Shown here piece after piece: positions 6,066-14,657 of a stretch of DNA of 16,810 bases. Position 1 is the first letter of the stretch. Every line of letters begins with the position of its first letter. Source of the stretch: Bacteroidales bacterium (GTDB taxonomy: Bacteria; Bacteroidota; Bacteroidia; Bacteroidales; F082); NCBI GenBank assembly GCA_024689285.1, contig JAILDR010000174.1, positions 1 to 16,810 on the forward strand, in the 5' to 3' direction. Position numbers and translations under genes: made by a program. A model generated the notes under the pieces. It ran no database searches. It worked only from the letters and a program-made list of their open reading frames with translations, and had not been told where the DNA came from.

Positions 6066-7190
6066 TCAATTCAGCATAACCGGCATCAGCAACATAAGCA
6101 AGTCTTCTGCCTCGTTCTCATTGTCGACGGGTGTAATGATGCCGGCACGATTGGGAGCCGACATATCAATCTTCACCGTTTCGGAATCAAAGTTGCCCAG
6201 CATTTCTTGCAGGAAGCGTGAGTTGAACCCAATCTCCATGTCATCGCCCTCGTAGCTGCACGAGAGACGTTCCTTAGCTTCGTTGTAGAAGTCAATGTCC
6301 TCAGCAGTCAGCGTGAGTTCTTGTCCAGCGATATGGAAACGCACCTGATGGGTCGCTTTGCTGGAGAAGACAGCCACACGACGAATGGCAGCAAGGAAAG
6401 TCTGACGATCTATGGTCAGGTGATTTGGATTCTGTTTCGGGATGACGGCATCGTAGTTGGGATAACGTCCCTCAATGAGACGGCAGATAAGCTGATAATC
6501 ACCGAAGACAAACGAAGCGTTGGTCTTGTTGAACTCGATGCGCACTGGTTCATCGGCGATGGTGGCAAGGATGCTCTTCAGTTGGTTGATGGGTTTCTTG
6601 GGCATAATGAACGAAGCTGCCTCGTCCGACTTCACATCCATCCTTCTGTAACGCACGAGCTTATGGGCATCAGTAGCGACGAAAGTGAGGTAGCTGTCAG
6701 TCATCTCCATCAGCACGCCCGACATGATGGGACGAATCTCGTCCGTACCCGTGGCAAAGACAGTCTTCTCAAAGCCCTTGGCCAGCACATCGGCAGGAAT
6801 CTCCCAAACTGAGGTCTCGCTCATCACAGGCAGTTGTGGGAATTCGTCGCTCTTGTGGCCGGCAAGTTTATAGCGACCTTCGCCAGCAACCAGCTCTACG
6901 GCAAGGGTGTTATTGTCGACCGAAACAGTAATCGGCACATCAGGGAAGTTCTTCATGATTTCAAGAAGCAGACGGGCAGGAATGGTCACTTCACCCGTTC
7001 CTTCCACCATTTCAGGGACAAGAGTGACCGACATGGTCACATCAAGGTCTGATGAGGTGATTTTGAGTTGGTTCTCGTCCAAATGGAACAGGAAGTCGTC
7101 CAAAATGGGCAAGGTATTCTTCGAGCCGATGACGCCACCCAAGGCTTGCAGACTCTTCAACAGTTTTAGGCTTGATAATATGAATTTCAT
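6066..7190 (-). CDS. dnaN: DNA polymerase III subunit beta (sliding clamp)
   Basis: A 374-residue protein that dimerises into the ring holding the replicative polymerase and many repair proteins on DNA. Three clamp domains of about 120 residues follow each other. Recognisable segments are SLQALGGVIGSKNTLPILDDFL near the N-terminus, TDAHKLVRYRR in the second domain (the common TDxHRL-type motif), and the C-terminal LLMLLMPVML tail that lines the client-peptide pocket. Length is that of a complete clamp. The start is the ATG at 7190-7188, which gives the usual MKF beginning. The gene is the last of the long minus-strand block. It is separated by 94 bases from the giant exported protein and has its own TAATTTTG element, so it can be expressed independently. 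No dnaA, recF or DnaA-box cluster lies nearby, so this is not the replication origin region. Confidence 0.97.
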   Translation of the reverse strand: MKFILSSLKLLKSLQALGGVIGSKNTLPILDDFLFHLDENQLKITSSDLDVTMSVTLVPEMVEGTGEVTIPARLLLEIMKNFPDVPITVSVDNNTLAVELVAGEGRYKLAGHKSDEFPQLPVMSETSVWEIPADVLAKGFEKTVFATGTDEIRPIMSGVLMEMTDSYLTFVATDAHKLVRYRRMDVKSDEAASFIMPKKPINQLKSILATIADEPVRIEFNKTNASFVFGDYQLICRLIEGRYPNYDAVIPKQNPNHLTIDRQTFLAAIRRVAVFSSKATHQVRFHIAGQELTLTAEDIDFYNEAKERLSCSYEGDDMEIGFNSRFLQEMLGNFDSETVKIDMSAPNRAGIITPVDNENEAEDLLMLLMPVMLN

Positions 7191-7228
7191 CGCTATACTG
7201 GTTTTATTTCATTCCAAATTTGAGGTTT

Positions 7229-7236
7229 CAAAATTA
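7229..7236 (-). promoter_or_regulatory. -7 element for dnaN
   Basis: The minus strand reads TAATTTTG (TAnnTTTG) 38 bases upstream of the dnaN ATG. It is preceded by ATTTG, forming the 13-mer ATTTGTAATTTTG that also occurs upstream of tpiA. A perfect 12-bp palindrome, ACAAATATTTGT (7236-7247), abuts the element. Confidence 0.55.
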
Positions 7237-7284
7237 CAAATATTTGTGACACGCCGGCATTATTATCGAAAAAAAAGTGAAAAA

Positions 7285-10200
7285 TCAGTATCCATTGTTA
7301 CCAATGCCTGCATATCTCAATCGGTTGAGGAAATCAAGCATCGACTCGTAGGGTACAGCGACGTATTGGAACCGCTGGCCGTCTTTGTTAGTGCGTATAC
7401 GTCGGCTTTCCTTCATTTCTGACAGACGCTGGTTGACGTCACCAAAGGTGCAATGCACCTGAAGCTGTCCGTCACCGCTGTTGTAGTTAATGTATGCCAT
7501 GAAAGTATCATTCTGGAAATAATAAGTGATATTGCCCAAACGGCGGTCAAACATGACATAGCCATCCACATACTTGTTCACAACATGGCTGCCGAAATTG
7601 CCCAAACCAATCTTCCCGACCGAAATGAAAGCATGAAGATTATCGTTCCACACCATCTTCAGGTCTGGGATAACAATAGTATTGCAATAGAAATCAGACG
7701 ACTCCATCTGAGGATAGCCACCTGACAGCTCTATATTCTTTTGCATCTCCTCAGTTTTTTTCTCTGAATTTTCGGAGCGGTAATACGCCAGATAGTTGGT
7801 TTGCGTCAAATCAATGGACATACCCACCGCGTTAGCAAAGACCTCAGCCATAGTTTCCATCGCTTTGTCGTCAAAGACGGGTGCATTGAACACATTGAGG
7901 CCTTGCAAAACAAGGCTGTCATTGGGAAACTGCGTGTAGTCGCCATAAACGATGAACTTGGACAAAGGTGTTTCGAAGCCCAAGTCGCTGCTACCGTGGC
8001 CATTGATGACACCACGTGAATTGAGGTCCAGATGGGTGTCGTATTGTGTCGTGTCGGTCACCACAAAGCGCAAGCTGTCGGAATCAAACCACAGCCAGCC
8101 GTTGGAGACCGATGCTTCGTCGGTATCTGTCCTACCCTTTCGCGGCGTGAGGAACGCGCCGAAATAGCCACCATCCATGGCCAGCTCATAATAGAGGCCA
8201 TTGCACATATCAGATTCTTTCTCCCGGATGACATCCATATTAATAGGTATCCGAATGGCCTGCGGATTGATGGTGGAAGCCGACGGGAACCATTGGTTCA
8301 AAGCTGCAATATCTACAGGTTCCTCTTGTGACACCACGATTTCCGGAACATCCACAGTCTCTAAAGCCGTTGAATCAGCGACCATTTCTTCCTCCTCTGG
8401 AAGAGCTTCAGAGGCCAGTCCCAATGAGTCAGTCTGCGGTGTTTCAGGCACAGTATAGGTCTCATTAATGAATGTTTCACCAAATGAAAGCAAAGCAAAA
8501 CTTCCATCATAATAGCCATGCTGTTCCCGTGCGTTCAAAGTTAAATCACCTTGGAAACCGAATTGGGAACTCAACTTAAATTCATCTGCATCAGTAATTT
8601 GTGCGCGTCCTACAGTCACCCCGTCAACAGGACTGATGGTATCGAAACGAACCGGAGTGTTTTGTCCGTCGAGGTTGGTATAGTCCCAAATGCCCTGTGC
8701 CAGATAGTCATTCCGGCTTCGGATACTGACGGTAGCGTCTTTATAAAGATGGTACCCATTCAGCGTGTCGGCCAGCAGTTCACCGTTGATGGGCTCCAGT
8801 TTCGACTCAGCATTAATGTCCACATCATGATGATAAGGGAACACGGCAGCATCAGCCACACGGATGATTTTCACGTCGTGGGCGTGAATGACATAGTTGG
8901 TCATATCATATTCCGCGCTCATGCTGTAGAATTGCAGCGAATCCTGTTCCGGAACAAGCGAGATGAACTTGGACGCATCGTTATGGATGGCTAACAGTTC
9001 CTCGCGCGTAGTGGCTGTAGCGTAGTCGCCGAAAGTCTCCACGGGGTTGTACACGTGCAGACTGTTGGAGGCCATATCCCACTCCGCCTCCTTGAGCGAA
9101 CAGATATACTGGTTCATCGGGAAGTCGAGGTTACTGGTAATGTCGAGATAATCGTATTTCACCTTCTCAGCATCAAAGTTGACATTGGCGCGATAGTTGG
9201 TGGCCGAGAAAGCTACATTCGCCGTATCAGCGGAATAGAGCAGGAAATTGGCGGAATCGGCCACAAAAGTACGTGAATCGAAAGCGAAATGGTCGGAGTC
9301 GAACTCGGTGAGACCGAATTTCAGCTGACCGTCAGCGGAATAGCCTTCGGGCGAAAGTGTGGTCTTACCTGAAAAATAAGTGTCGCCATACATGCAAATC
9401 GGGTTGTCAATGGTTTCTGTGGTCAACTCAGGTTTTCGCACATCCCATTTCATCCGCAGCGCTTCGGCATTGGCCATCGGAAACATCGTGCCGTCATCCT
9501 TGGGCACCATTTTGAACTGGTTGGTGACAGCCGTAACGGAGTCAGGATAGAGCATAAACACATCCGACTTGAACGTAGCGGTCTGATAGTCAAGCTGACC
9601 GTTGCCATAGAAACCGCCGGAGGAGAGATGTACCTCCTTGTGCAACTGACCCCGGCCGTCGTACATCGGATAAGCATCCGCCTCACTCTTGCCAATGTGG
9701 TGGTCGAAACCTAAACTGTAGTCTTCGGTGACCACCAAAGGCTCAATGATATTAGGCAGAATACCAGCCGACACCAACTCGCCTTCGAAGCGTACTTTCT
9801 TCATCGACAAGTCGCCAAGACTATCGACAACAAAGGGATACAGGCTGTAATAGAACTTGCCCTCAAGATCATCAGAGGTCATTACCGAATCGACACTTCC
9901 GGGATGGAAAACGCCACCGTTGATGCGTCTGTAAAACTTGAAGCCCTCGGCATCGCTATGGAAAATAGGATATTGTGGCGTTTTGTAACGGCTCGACTTA
10001 TTGTCGCCCCGGTCGATTTCCAATCTTCCTTGCAAGCGTTCCAGCGTACCGTCGATAGGGATGATTCGGGTGCCATCTTTGGCATAGAAGCGCAACGAGT
10101 CGACTTTGGCCATATTGATGGTAAAATTCTCGTAATTGAACTCGCTGTCCTTGGTGAAAAATTCAAACATACCTGCAAGGATGCCTCCCGAAAAACTGAA

Positions 10201-12012
10201 ATTCTGGCCTTTTTTTATGGTAATACGACCATTATCCGGCACAATGACCACATGTTTGCGGTCGCTCAATCCAATGGCGGCTCCATCCACCCCGTCAATC
10301 TGACTGGTGATACCAAAAACAAGCATATCATTGGTATTCAGGTCTAAGCGCACATTGGGCTGCCGGTCATTGGTGACCGTATGGAAGGTAATCACATCGA
10401 AGTCGATGTTCTCGCGCGACGATTCAACCACATCGAAGAAACGCGGCAAAGCCAATGCCGTCTTGGTGTCGGCATAGTAATCCACATATCCTTTTGACTG
10501 CAAGCGCAACAGCATCGAAATCACCTGCTCAATAGGATAATTGATGGAAGCGGCGAAATCGGCCACGTAAAACAGGTTAGGATTTTCGCCGTAGTTGCCC
10601 TTCAAGAACTTCTCGAGACGAATCATGGGATGCGTGCCATCAAGGCCTCGCAACATCTCAAAATCCTCATTCCGGAAATAGTTTACACTCAGCAGGTCGC
10701 CCTCGCTCCTGGGGTTGACGCCCTCCATCCTCCTGAAATCAATCACATTATCATCAATGTTCCAATACATTGCTTCAAGGAAAATATCCATTCCGTGAAA
10801 CCTATCATGAAAAGGCGCAGCGGCATAACCATGATCCTGTTCGGCGCGATATAGCATCATCGTACGGGTCTGGTTTTTATAACGGAAACCCAAGTCATTG
10901 TGATAGATGGAATCCGTCGTAATGCCCATCTCTGATGTGTCGTTCAGGAAGACACATAAAGAAACGTGATCGGAGACCAGCAGTTCCTCCATCGACATCA
11001 CAAAACGCTTCGCTTCCACACGAACCACTTCAACTTGGTTTTGCCTAAACTTAAACACCGCTTTGTTATCTACACCGCCAAACACATCCACCTGATTACC
11101 CATCATACCGATACCGCCCTCGAAATCAACGTTTTTCAGAATATCGGGAATCACATAATCCGAACGATACGACCGCACACGTGGAAACATCGTCTTTTCA
11201 TTGGGCGCGTTCACGAGCACCTTATCCTCAAAACGGCCCAATATATCCTCCTGAAAATACTGCTTGTCGTTGAAAATCACAGAATCGATGGCATACTCTG
11301 AACGGCTCAAATCCAGCGTATAATGTTCAGGCAGAATCACGTATGCCTTATCGGGCGAGATACCAAACCTCGACCAATCGGCGCGACCGCCACTGCCTTC
11401 CCAACGGTTACCATCAATAAAGAAAGTGCCTTGAGTCTGCTTGATGACGGACTCGTCCTTTTGCGACGACAAAGCCAATGCTCCGTTTGCCGTCAGTCGG
11501 AACTCGTCTTTCGACGGGAAGCCGATTTGAGCCTCACGCAAAGTCCATTTCGAGTTGCCCTTGGCCGAAAGCGTCTTTTCAACAAAAATCAGCTTACATG
11601 AAGCAAGGTATTTCTCCATACCATTCATCGACTTCTGGGCCTTCGTTTCGGTGTAAGTCAACCAATTGGAAACGTCAGGATGCGAGAGTCCGCTGGTCGG
11701 CACACGAAGTGCCAACTCCGTGAAATTGAAAATGTTGGCATAAGCCCTTGAGCCGCTTTTGGCGTGATACAGTTCACAAAGCCGAATCACGGTGGCCGCG
11801 TCCTGACTACCATAATAGGTGTTCCATACCTCGCTGAAACTCTGCATCATCACAGCCGCCTCGTCGCGGTTCTGTTTTGAGGACGAGGTGTTCAGATAGG
11901 CCGCCAGCTCGTCAAAGAATGCAGCTTTGTCTGTTGAGAAAAACGCCTGTGCCTTAACCGAGGTTATGCCCAAACCGAATAAAACAACAGCAAGGAGTAA
12001 TCCTTTCTTCAT
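7285..12012 (-). CDS. Giant exported beta-rich protein of unknown function (1575 residues)
   Basis: Residues 1-22 are a signal peptide (MKKGLLLAVVLFGLGITSVKAQ). Residues 23-150 look alpha-helical. From 150 to about 455 the text is mainly beta-strand. Residues 460-530 form a helical segment of winged-helix appearance. Residues 550-1185 are a long beta-rich region with recurring DSLRF/DSV-type motifs and a partly duplicated unit (796-830 and 886-920). Residues 1186-1235 are an acidic, proline-containing linker, and 1236-1575 a further beta-rich domain. No lipobox, transmembrane helix, type IX secretion tail or catalytic signature is evident. The segment RFEGELVSAGILP followed by DYSLGFDHH recalls, from memory, large uncharacterised proteins widespread in Bacteroidota. 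The start is ATG 12012, where the signal peptide begins; the upstream TTG is ignored. It lies 24 bases after prmA and probably shares its transcript. A periplasmic or cell-surface structural role is inference only. Confidence 0.85.
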   Translation of the reverse strand: MKKGLLLAVVLFGLGITSVKAQAFFSTDKAAFFDELAAYLNTSSSKQNRDEAAVMMQSFSEVWNTYYGSQDAATVIRLCELYHAKSGSRAYANIFNFTELALRVPTSGLSHPDVSNWLTYTETKAQKSMNGMEKYLASCKLIFVEKTLSAKGNSKWTLREAQIGFPSKDEFRLTANGALALSSQKDESVIKQTQGTFFIDGNRWEGSGGRADWSRFGISPDKAYVILPEHYTLDLSRSEYAIDSVIFNDKQYFQEDILGRFEDKVLVNAPNEKTMFPRVRSYRSDYVIPDILKNVDFEGGIGMMGNQVDVFGGVDNKAVFKFRQNQVEVVRVEAKRFVMSMEELLVSDHVSLCVFLNDTSEMGITTDSIYHNDLGFRYKNQTRTMMLYRAEQDHGYAAAPFHDRFHGMDIFLEAMYWNIDDNVIDFRRMEGVNPRSEGDLLSVNYFRNEDFEMLRGLDGTHPMIRLEKFLKGNYGENPNLFYVADFAASINYPIEQVISMLLRLQSKGYVDYYADTKTALALPRFFDVVESSRENIDFDVITFHTVTNDRQPNVRLDLNTNDMLVFGITSQIDGVDGAAIGLSDRKHVVIVPDNGRITIKKGQNFSFSGGILAGMFEFFTKDSEFNYENFTINMAKVDSLRFYAKDGTRIIPIDGTLERLQGRLEIDRGDNKSSRYKTPQYPIFHSDAEGFKFYRRINGGVFHPGSVDSVMTSDDLEGKFYYSLYPFVVDSLGDLSMKKVRFEGELVSAGILPNIIEPLVVTEDYSLGFDHHIGKSEADAYPMYDGRGQLHKEVHLSSGGFYGNGQLDYQTATFKSDVFMLYPDSVTAVTNQFKMVPKDDGTMFPMANAEALRMKWDVRKPELTTETIDNPICMYGDTYFSGKTTLSPEGYSADGQLKFGLTEFDSDHFAFDSRTFVADSANFLLYSADTANVAFSATNYRANVNFDAEKVKYDYLDITSNLDFPMNQYICSLKEAEWDMASNSLHVYNPVETFGDYATATTREELLAIHNDASKFISLVPEQDSLQFYSMSAEYDMTNYVIHAHDVKIIRVADAAVFPYHHDVDINAESKLEPINGELLADTLNGYHLYKDATVSIRSRNDYLAQGIWDYTNLDGQNTPVRFDTISPVDGVTVGRAQITDADEFKLSSQFGFQGDLTLNAREQHGYYDGSFALLSFGETFINETYTVPETPQTDSLGLASEALPEEEEMVADSTALETVDVPEIVVSQEEPVDIAALNQWFPSASTINPQAIRIPINMDVIREKESDMCNGLYYELAMDGGYFGAFLTPRKGRTDTDEASVSNGWLWFDSDSLRFVVTDTTQYDTHLDLNSRGVINGHGSSDLGFETPLSKFIVYGDYTQFPNDSLVLQGLNVFNAPVFDDKAMETMAEVFANAVGMSIDLTQTNYLAYYRSENSEKKTEEMQKNIELSGGYPQMESSDFYCNTIVIPDLKMVWNDNLHAFISVGKIGLGNFGSHVVNKYVDGYVMFDRRLGNITYYFQNDTFMAYINYNSGDGQLQVHCTFGDVNQRLSEMKESRRIRTNKDGQRFQYVAVPYESMLDFLNRLRYAGIGNNGY

Positions 12013-12036
12013 ATCATTCAAAATATTATGATTCAA

Positions 12037-12864
12037 CTATTTACAAAACTCAGCAGCCACCCAATTGTTACGGCTCAAATGGCGGCAATAGTGCAAGCCC
12101 AGTCGCTCCGCTTCCGCCTGAATGCTCGGCAAGTCCTCGGTGTAAAAACCACTGAAGAAGATGTGTGCCCCAGGGTGCATAGCGCAAACGTAACAATGCA
12201 TGTCGCGCAAAAGGATATTGCGGTTGATGTTGGCCAACACCACATCGAAGCTACCTTGTATCGCCGCTGCATCACCCAGAACGATTTCGACATCCGTAAC
12301 ACCATTCAACTCACAGTTGGTGAAAGCGTTGCGATAAGCCCATTCGTCATTGTCAATAGCAACGGTTCGTGCTGCACCAAGCCTTTTGGCAAGGATAGCC
12401 AAAACGGCAGTACCGCTGCCCATGTCGAGGACGTCTTTCCCTTGGAAATCAGTCTCCAGCATCAGTTGGATGATTTGGGCTGTTGTCTCATGGTTGGCCG
12501 TACCGAATGACATCTTCGGCTCAATCACCAAATCAAACTCGAAACTCGGGTCCGCCTCATGAAACGGAGCCCTCACCCTGCAACGCTCATTGACCACTAC
12601 AGGCTGATAGGAAGCCTCCCACAGCTCGTTCCAGTCCTTGTCGGGCATCTCCTCCACTTTCAGCAATTGGATACCAAAAAAGGCAGAGTCCGACAACAGG
12701 CCGTCTACGGCTGCATCATTACGGTTTTCCTCCGTGCAATAGGCTTTGAGGCTAATATCATCATCCATGAATGAGTCAAAACCTATTTCCGCCAACATCG
12801 TGGTCAACATATCGTGCTGGATGTCGGACGACGGCACGGTGAAGGTGTATTCAAAGGTCTTCAT
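12037..12864 (-). CDS. prmA: Ribosomal protein L11 methyltransferase
   Basis: A 275-residue class I SAM-dependent methyltransferase expected to methylate ribosomal protein L11 in the cytoplasm. An N-terminal substrate-recognition domain (about 1-100) precedes the Rossmann-like catalytic domain. Visible motifs are MSFGTANHETT (118-128), SAM motif I VLDMGSGTAVLAILAKRLGA (145-164), the acidic ribose contact VAIDNDEWA (168-176), and FDVVLANINRNILLRDM (206-222), the NIxxNIL-type signature typical of PrmA. Length is slightly below the classic 290-300 residues, usual for this phylum. The start codon overlaps the tpiA stop in an ATGA (12861-12864), so translation is coupled to tpiA. The giant exported protein follows after 24 bases. 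A glutamine or other protein-methylation target cannot be excluded, but the family match is specific. Confidence 0.94.
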   Translation of the reverse strand: MKTFEYTFTVPSSDIQHDMLTTMLAEIGFDSFMDDDISLKAYCTEENRNDAAVDGLLSDSAFFGIQLLKVEEMPDKDWNELWEASYQPVVVNERCRVRAPFHEADPSFEFDLVIEPKMSFGTANHETTAQIIQLMLETDFQGKDVLDMGSGTAVLAILAKRLGAARTVAIDNDEWAYRNAFTNCELNGVTDVEIVLGDAAAIQGSFDVVLANINRNILLRDMHCYVCAMHPGAHIFFSGFYTEDLPSIQAEAERLGLHYCRHLSRNNWVAAEFCK

Positions 12865-13640
12865 TCTTCGCCAATGTGTGAGGCTTGGTTGCAGATGGAG
12901 ACAAAGTCCTCCGCCTTGAGCGAAGCACCTCCGATAAGGCCGCCGTCGACATCGGGCTGTGAGAACAACTCGGTGGCGTTCTTGGCGTTGCAGCTGCCGC
13001 CGTAAAGGATGCGGATTTCGTCTGCTGTTGCTTCGTCATAATGTTCCTTGACCAAGGAGCGGATAAAGGCGTGCATTTCCTGCGCCTGGTCGGGTGTGGC
13101 GGTCTTGCCCGTACCGATGGCCCAAACGGGTTCGTAGGCAATGATGGTGTCATAAATGGCGTCGCCATCCAAGTGGAACAAGCCTTTTTCTAACTGCTCG
13201 CGCACCACATCGAAATGACGGCCTGCCTCACGCTCTTCAAGCACTTCGCCGACACAATAGATGGGCGACATATTGTTTTCAATCACGCGATTGACCTTCT
13301 CGGCCAAGATTTCATTGGTCTCGCCAAAGTATTTTCTGCGCTCGCTGTGACCGATGATGCAATAGTCCACTTCCAGTGATTTCAACATCTTTGCCGACAC
13401 TTCACCCGTATAGGCACCTTTGTCGAAAGCGCTGCAATTCTGTGCGCCCACGTTGAAGCTCTGTTCCTCCGCCTCCCAGTCGGTGAGCATTTCCAAATAC
13501 GGGAAAGGCGGACAGATGATGACTTCACAGTTCAGTTCTTCCATTTCGTCAAAACGATCGAGGATTCCGTCGACCAGTTCTTCAGCCTCATCAAAAGTGA
13601 GGTTCATTTTCCAGTTTCCTGCTACGATTTTACTTCTCAT
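12861..13640 (-). CDS. tpiA: Triosephosphate isomerase
   Basis: A 259-residue cytosolic TIM-barrel enzyme interconverting dihydroxyacetone phosphate and glyceraldehyde 3-phosphate in glycolysis and gluconeogenesis. The catalytic set is complete: Lys11 in VAGNWKMN, His98 in CIIGHSERRKYFGE, and Glu170 in YEPVWAIGTGKTATP. The latter includes the mobile loop 6 at about 171-181. The phosphate-binding ILYGGSCNAKN and DGGLIGGASLK segments close the barrel. ATG 13640 is chosen because it gives the family-typical short N-terminus before the first strand; the only upstream alternative is a TTG at 13649. The gene has its own promoter element at 13692-13699 and heads a coupled unit with prmA and the giant exported protein. 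Confidence 0.97.
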   Translation of the reverse strand: MRSKIVAGNWKMNLTFDEAEELVDGILDRFDEMEELNCEVIICPPFPYLEMLTDWEAEEQSFNVGAQNCSAFDKGAYTGEVSAKMLKSLEVDYCIIGHSERRKYFGETNEILAEKVNRVIENNMSPIYCVGEVLEEREAGRHFDVVREQLEKGLFHLDGDAIYDTIIAYEPVWAIGTGKTATPDQAQEMHAFIRSLVKEHYDEATADEIRILYGGSCNAKNATELFSQPDVDGGLIGGASLKAEDFVSICNQASHIGEE

Positions 13641-13691
13641 TGTATTCAAGATTTATGATTTGATATCTTAGTTTGAAAGATTTCCACGTGC

Positions 13692-13699
13692 CAAAATTA
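13692..13699 (-). promoter_or_regulatory. -7 element for the tpiA unit
   Basis: The minus strand reads TAATTTTG, 51 bases upstream of the tpiA ATG and inside the 72-base gap after the hydrolase gene. It is part of the 13-mer ATTTGTAATTTTG (13692-13704) also found at the dnaN promoter. No clear -33 box is visible. It suggests tpiA is expressed separately from the upstream permease-thioesterase-hydrolase unit. Confidence 0.55.
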
Positions 13700-13712
13700 C
13701 AAATTATTTGAA

Positions 13713-14657
13713 CTATTTCACCCTTAATTTCCTTCCTATCTGCAGCACCGAAGTTTTCTTCATATTGTTCAACTTGCATAAAATCGATACCGTAGTATGG
13801 TATTCTACGGCAATCGAACCTAACGTATCCCCTTTTTTCACAACATAAAACTGACGATCAGATGGTTTTTGGGTATCGACCACCTCCACTTGGTTGTTTC
13901 GGGTCAAGTCATCAAAAGCTGTTGCCAAGGTCTCAGTTGTAATTGCAACATTTTTTACGGGTAAGCGCAGGCTGTCGTCCAATGTATGGGCAAAAAGCCA
14001 ATCGTAAGTTTCCTCAAGATAAAAGACACGGGCAAATCGGGTGTGGTTCACACCTTTGAAGCGGTCGAAAATCAACCGTGTGGTATCGCCACAATCCGCC
14101 ATTGCCTCCACCACCCGTTCAGAGCAACCTACCGGAACCGCTGCATCCGCCGTTCCGTGGATAATCCACAAAGGCACCTCGTTGAGCCCGCACAAATCAG
14201 GTATTGTGGCTCCTCCACAAAGTGCCATTGCCGCAGCCACTCTGTCGGGATAGGTCGCCACAAAATCAAGCGTCCCATAACCGCCCATGCTCATCCCCAA
14301 CACATAAAAGCGGTTCATGTCGACCTTATAATGCTTCGTCACCCAGTCGACCACCTCAATCACCTTGGCAGGTTGCCAGGCTCCGGCAGTCTGCGGAGCA
14401 ACAACAACCGCATCAATCTTGCGTCCACGCGAGACCGCATCAATGCAACCATAATTGCGCACCTTGTTTAGGTTATGTCCACTAACGCTCTTGCCATGAA
14501 GAAACAGCACAAGAGGCTTTTTCTCAGAAGTTGCATAGTCATCGGGAAGATACAGCCAAAAGTCGTAACCATCTTTGATACTGTCTCGAAAAGCCATCAG
14601 CTGTGCCTTGCAGAGCAACGGCATCAAACAAAACAACAGAAACGCCCATTTTTTCAT
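13713..14657 (-). CDS. Exported alpha/beta hydrolase with C-terminal LysM domain
   Basis: A 314-residue secreted serine hydrolase. Residues 1-18 are a signal peptide (MKKWAFLLFCLMPLLCKA). The alpha/beta hydrolase domain spans about 25-225, with oxyanion-region LFLHGKS (51-57), nucleophile Ser123 in GMSMGG, Asp171 in HGTADAAVP and His205 in GVNHTRF, so the catalytic triad is complete. This pattern resembles poly(3-hydroxybutyrate) depolymerase-like and feruloyl esterase-like enzymes; the real substrate is unknown. Residues 269-313 are a LysM domain (FYVVKKGDTLGSIAVEYHTT...IGRKLRVK), which binds peptidoglycan and probably tethers the enzyme in the periplasm. ATG 14657 is chosen because it begins the signal peptide and overlaps the thioesterase stop in an ATGA (14654-14657). 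The open frame upstream of it reads into the thioesterase gene. Confidence 0.9.
   Translation of the reverse strand: MKKWAFLLFCLMPLLCKAQLMAFRDSIKDGYDFWLYLPDDYATSEKKPLVLFLHGKSVSGHNLNKVRNYGCIDAVSRGRKIDAVVVAPQTAGAWQPAKVIEVVDWVTKHYKVDMNRFYVLGMSMGGYGTLDFVATYPDRVAAAMALCGGATIPDLCGLNEVPLWIIHGTADAAVPVGCSERVVEAMADCGDTTRLIFDRFKGVNHTRFARVFYLEETYDWLFAHTLDDSLRLPVKNVAITTETLATAFDDLTRNNQVEVVDTQKPSDRQFYVVKKGDTLGSIAVEYHTTVSILCKLNNMKKTSVLQIGRKLRVK

Noticed and set aside
6066..7284. Replication origin near dnaN
   Set aside because: No dnaA, recF, DnaA-box cluster or AT-rich unwinding region is seen, and dnaN is commonly unlinked to dnaA in this phylum.
12013..12036. TTG start adding 8 residues to the giant exported protein
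   Set aside because: It would place polar residues before a normal MKKGLLL signal peptide and overlap the prmA stop region. ATG 12012 is preferred.
13641..13649. TTG start adding MNT to triosephosphate isomerase
   Set aside because: ATG 13640 gives the usual short N-terminus of the family, and no ribosome-binding signal favours the TTG.
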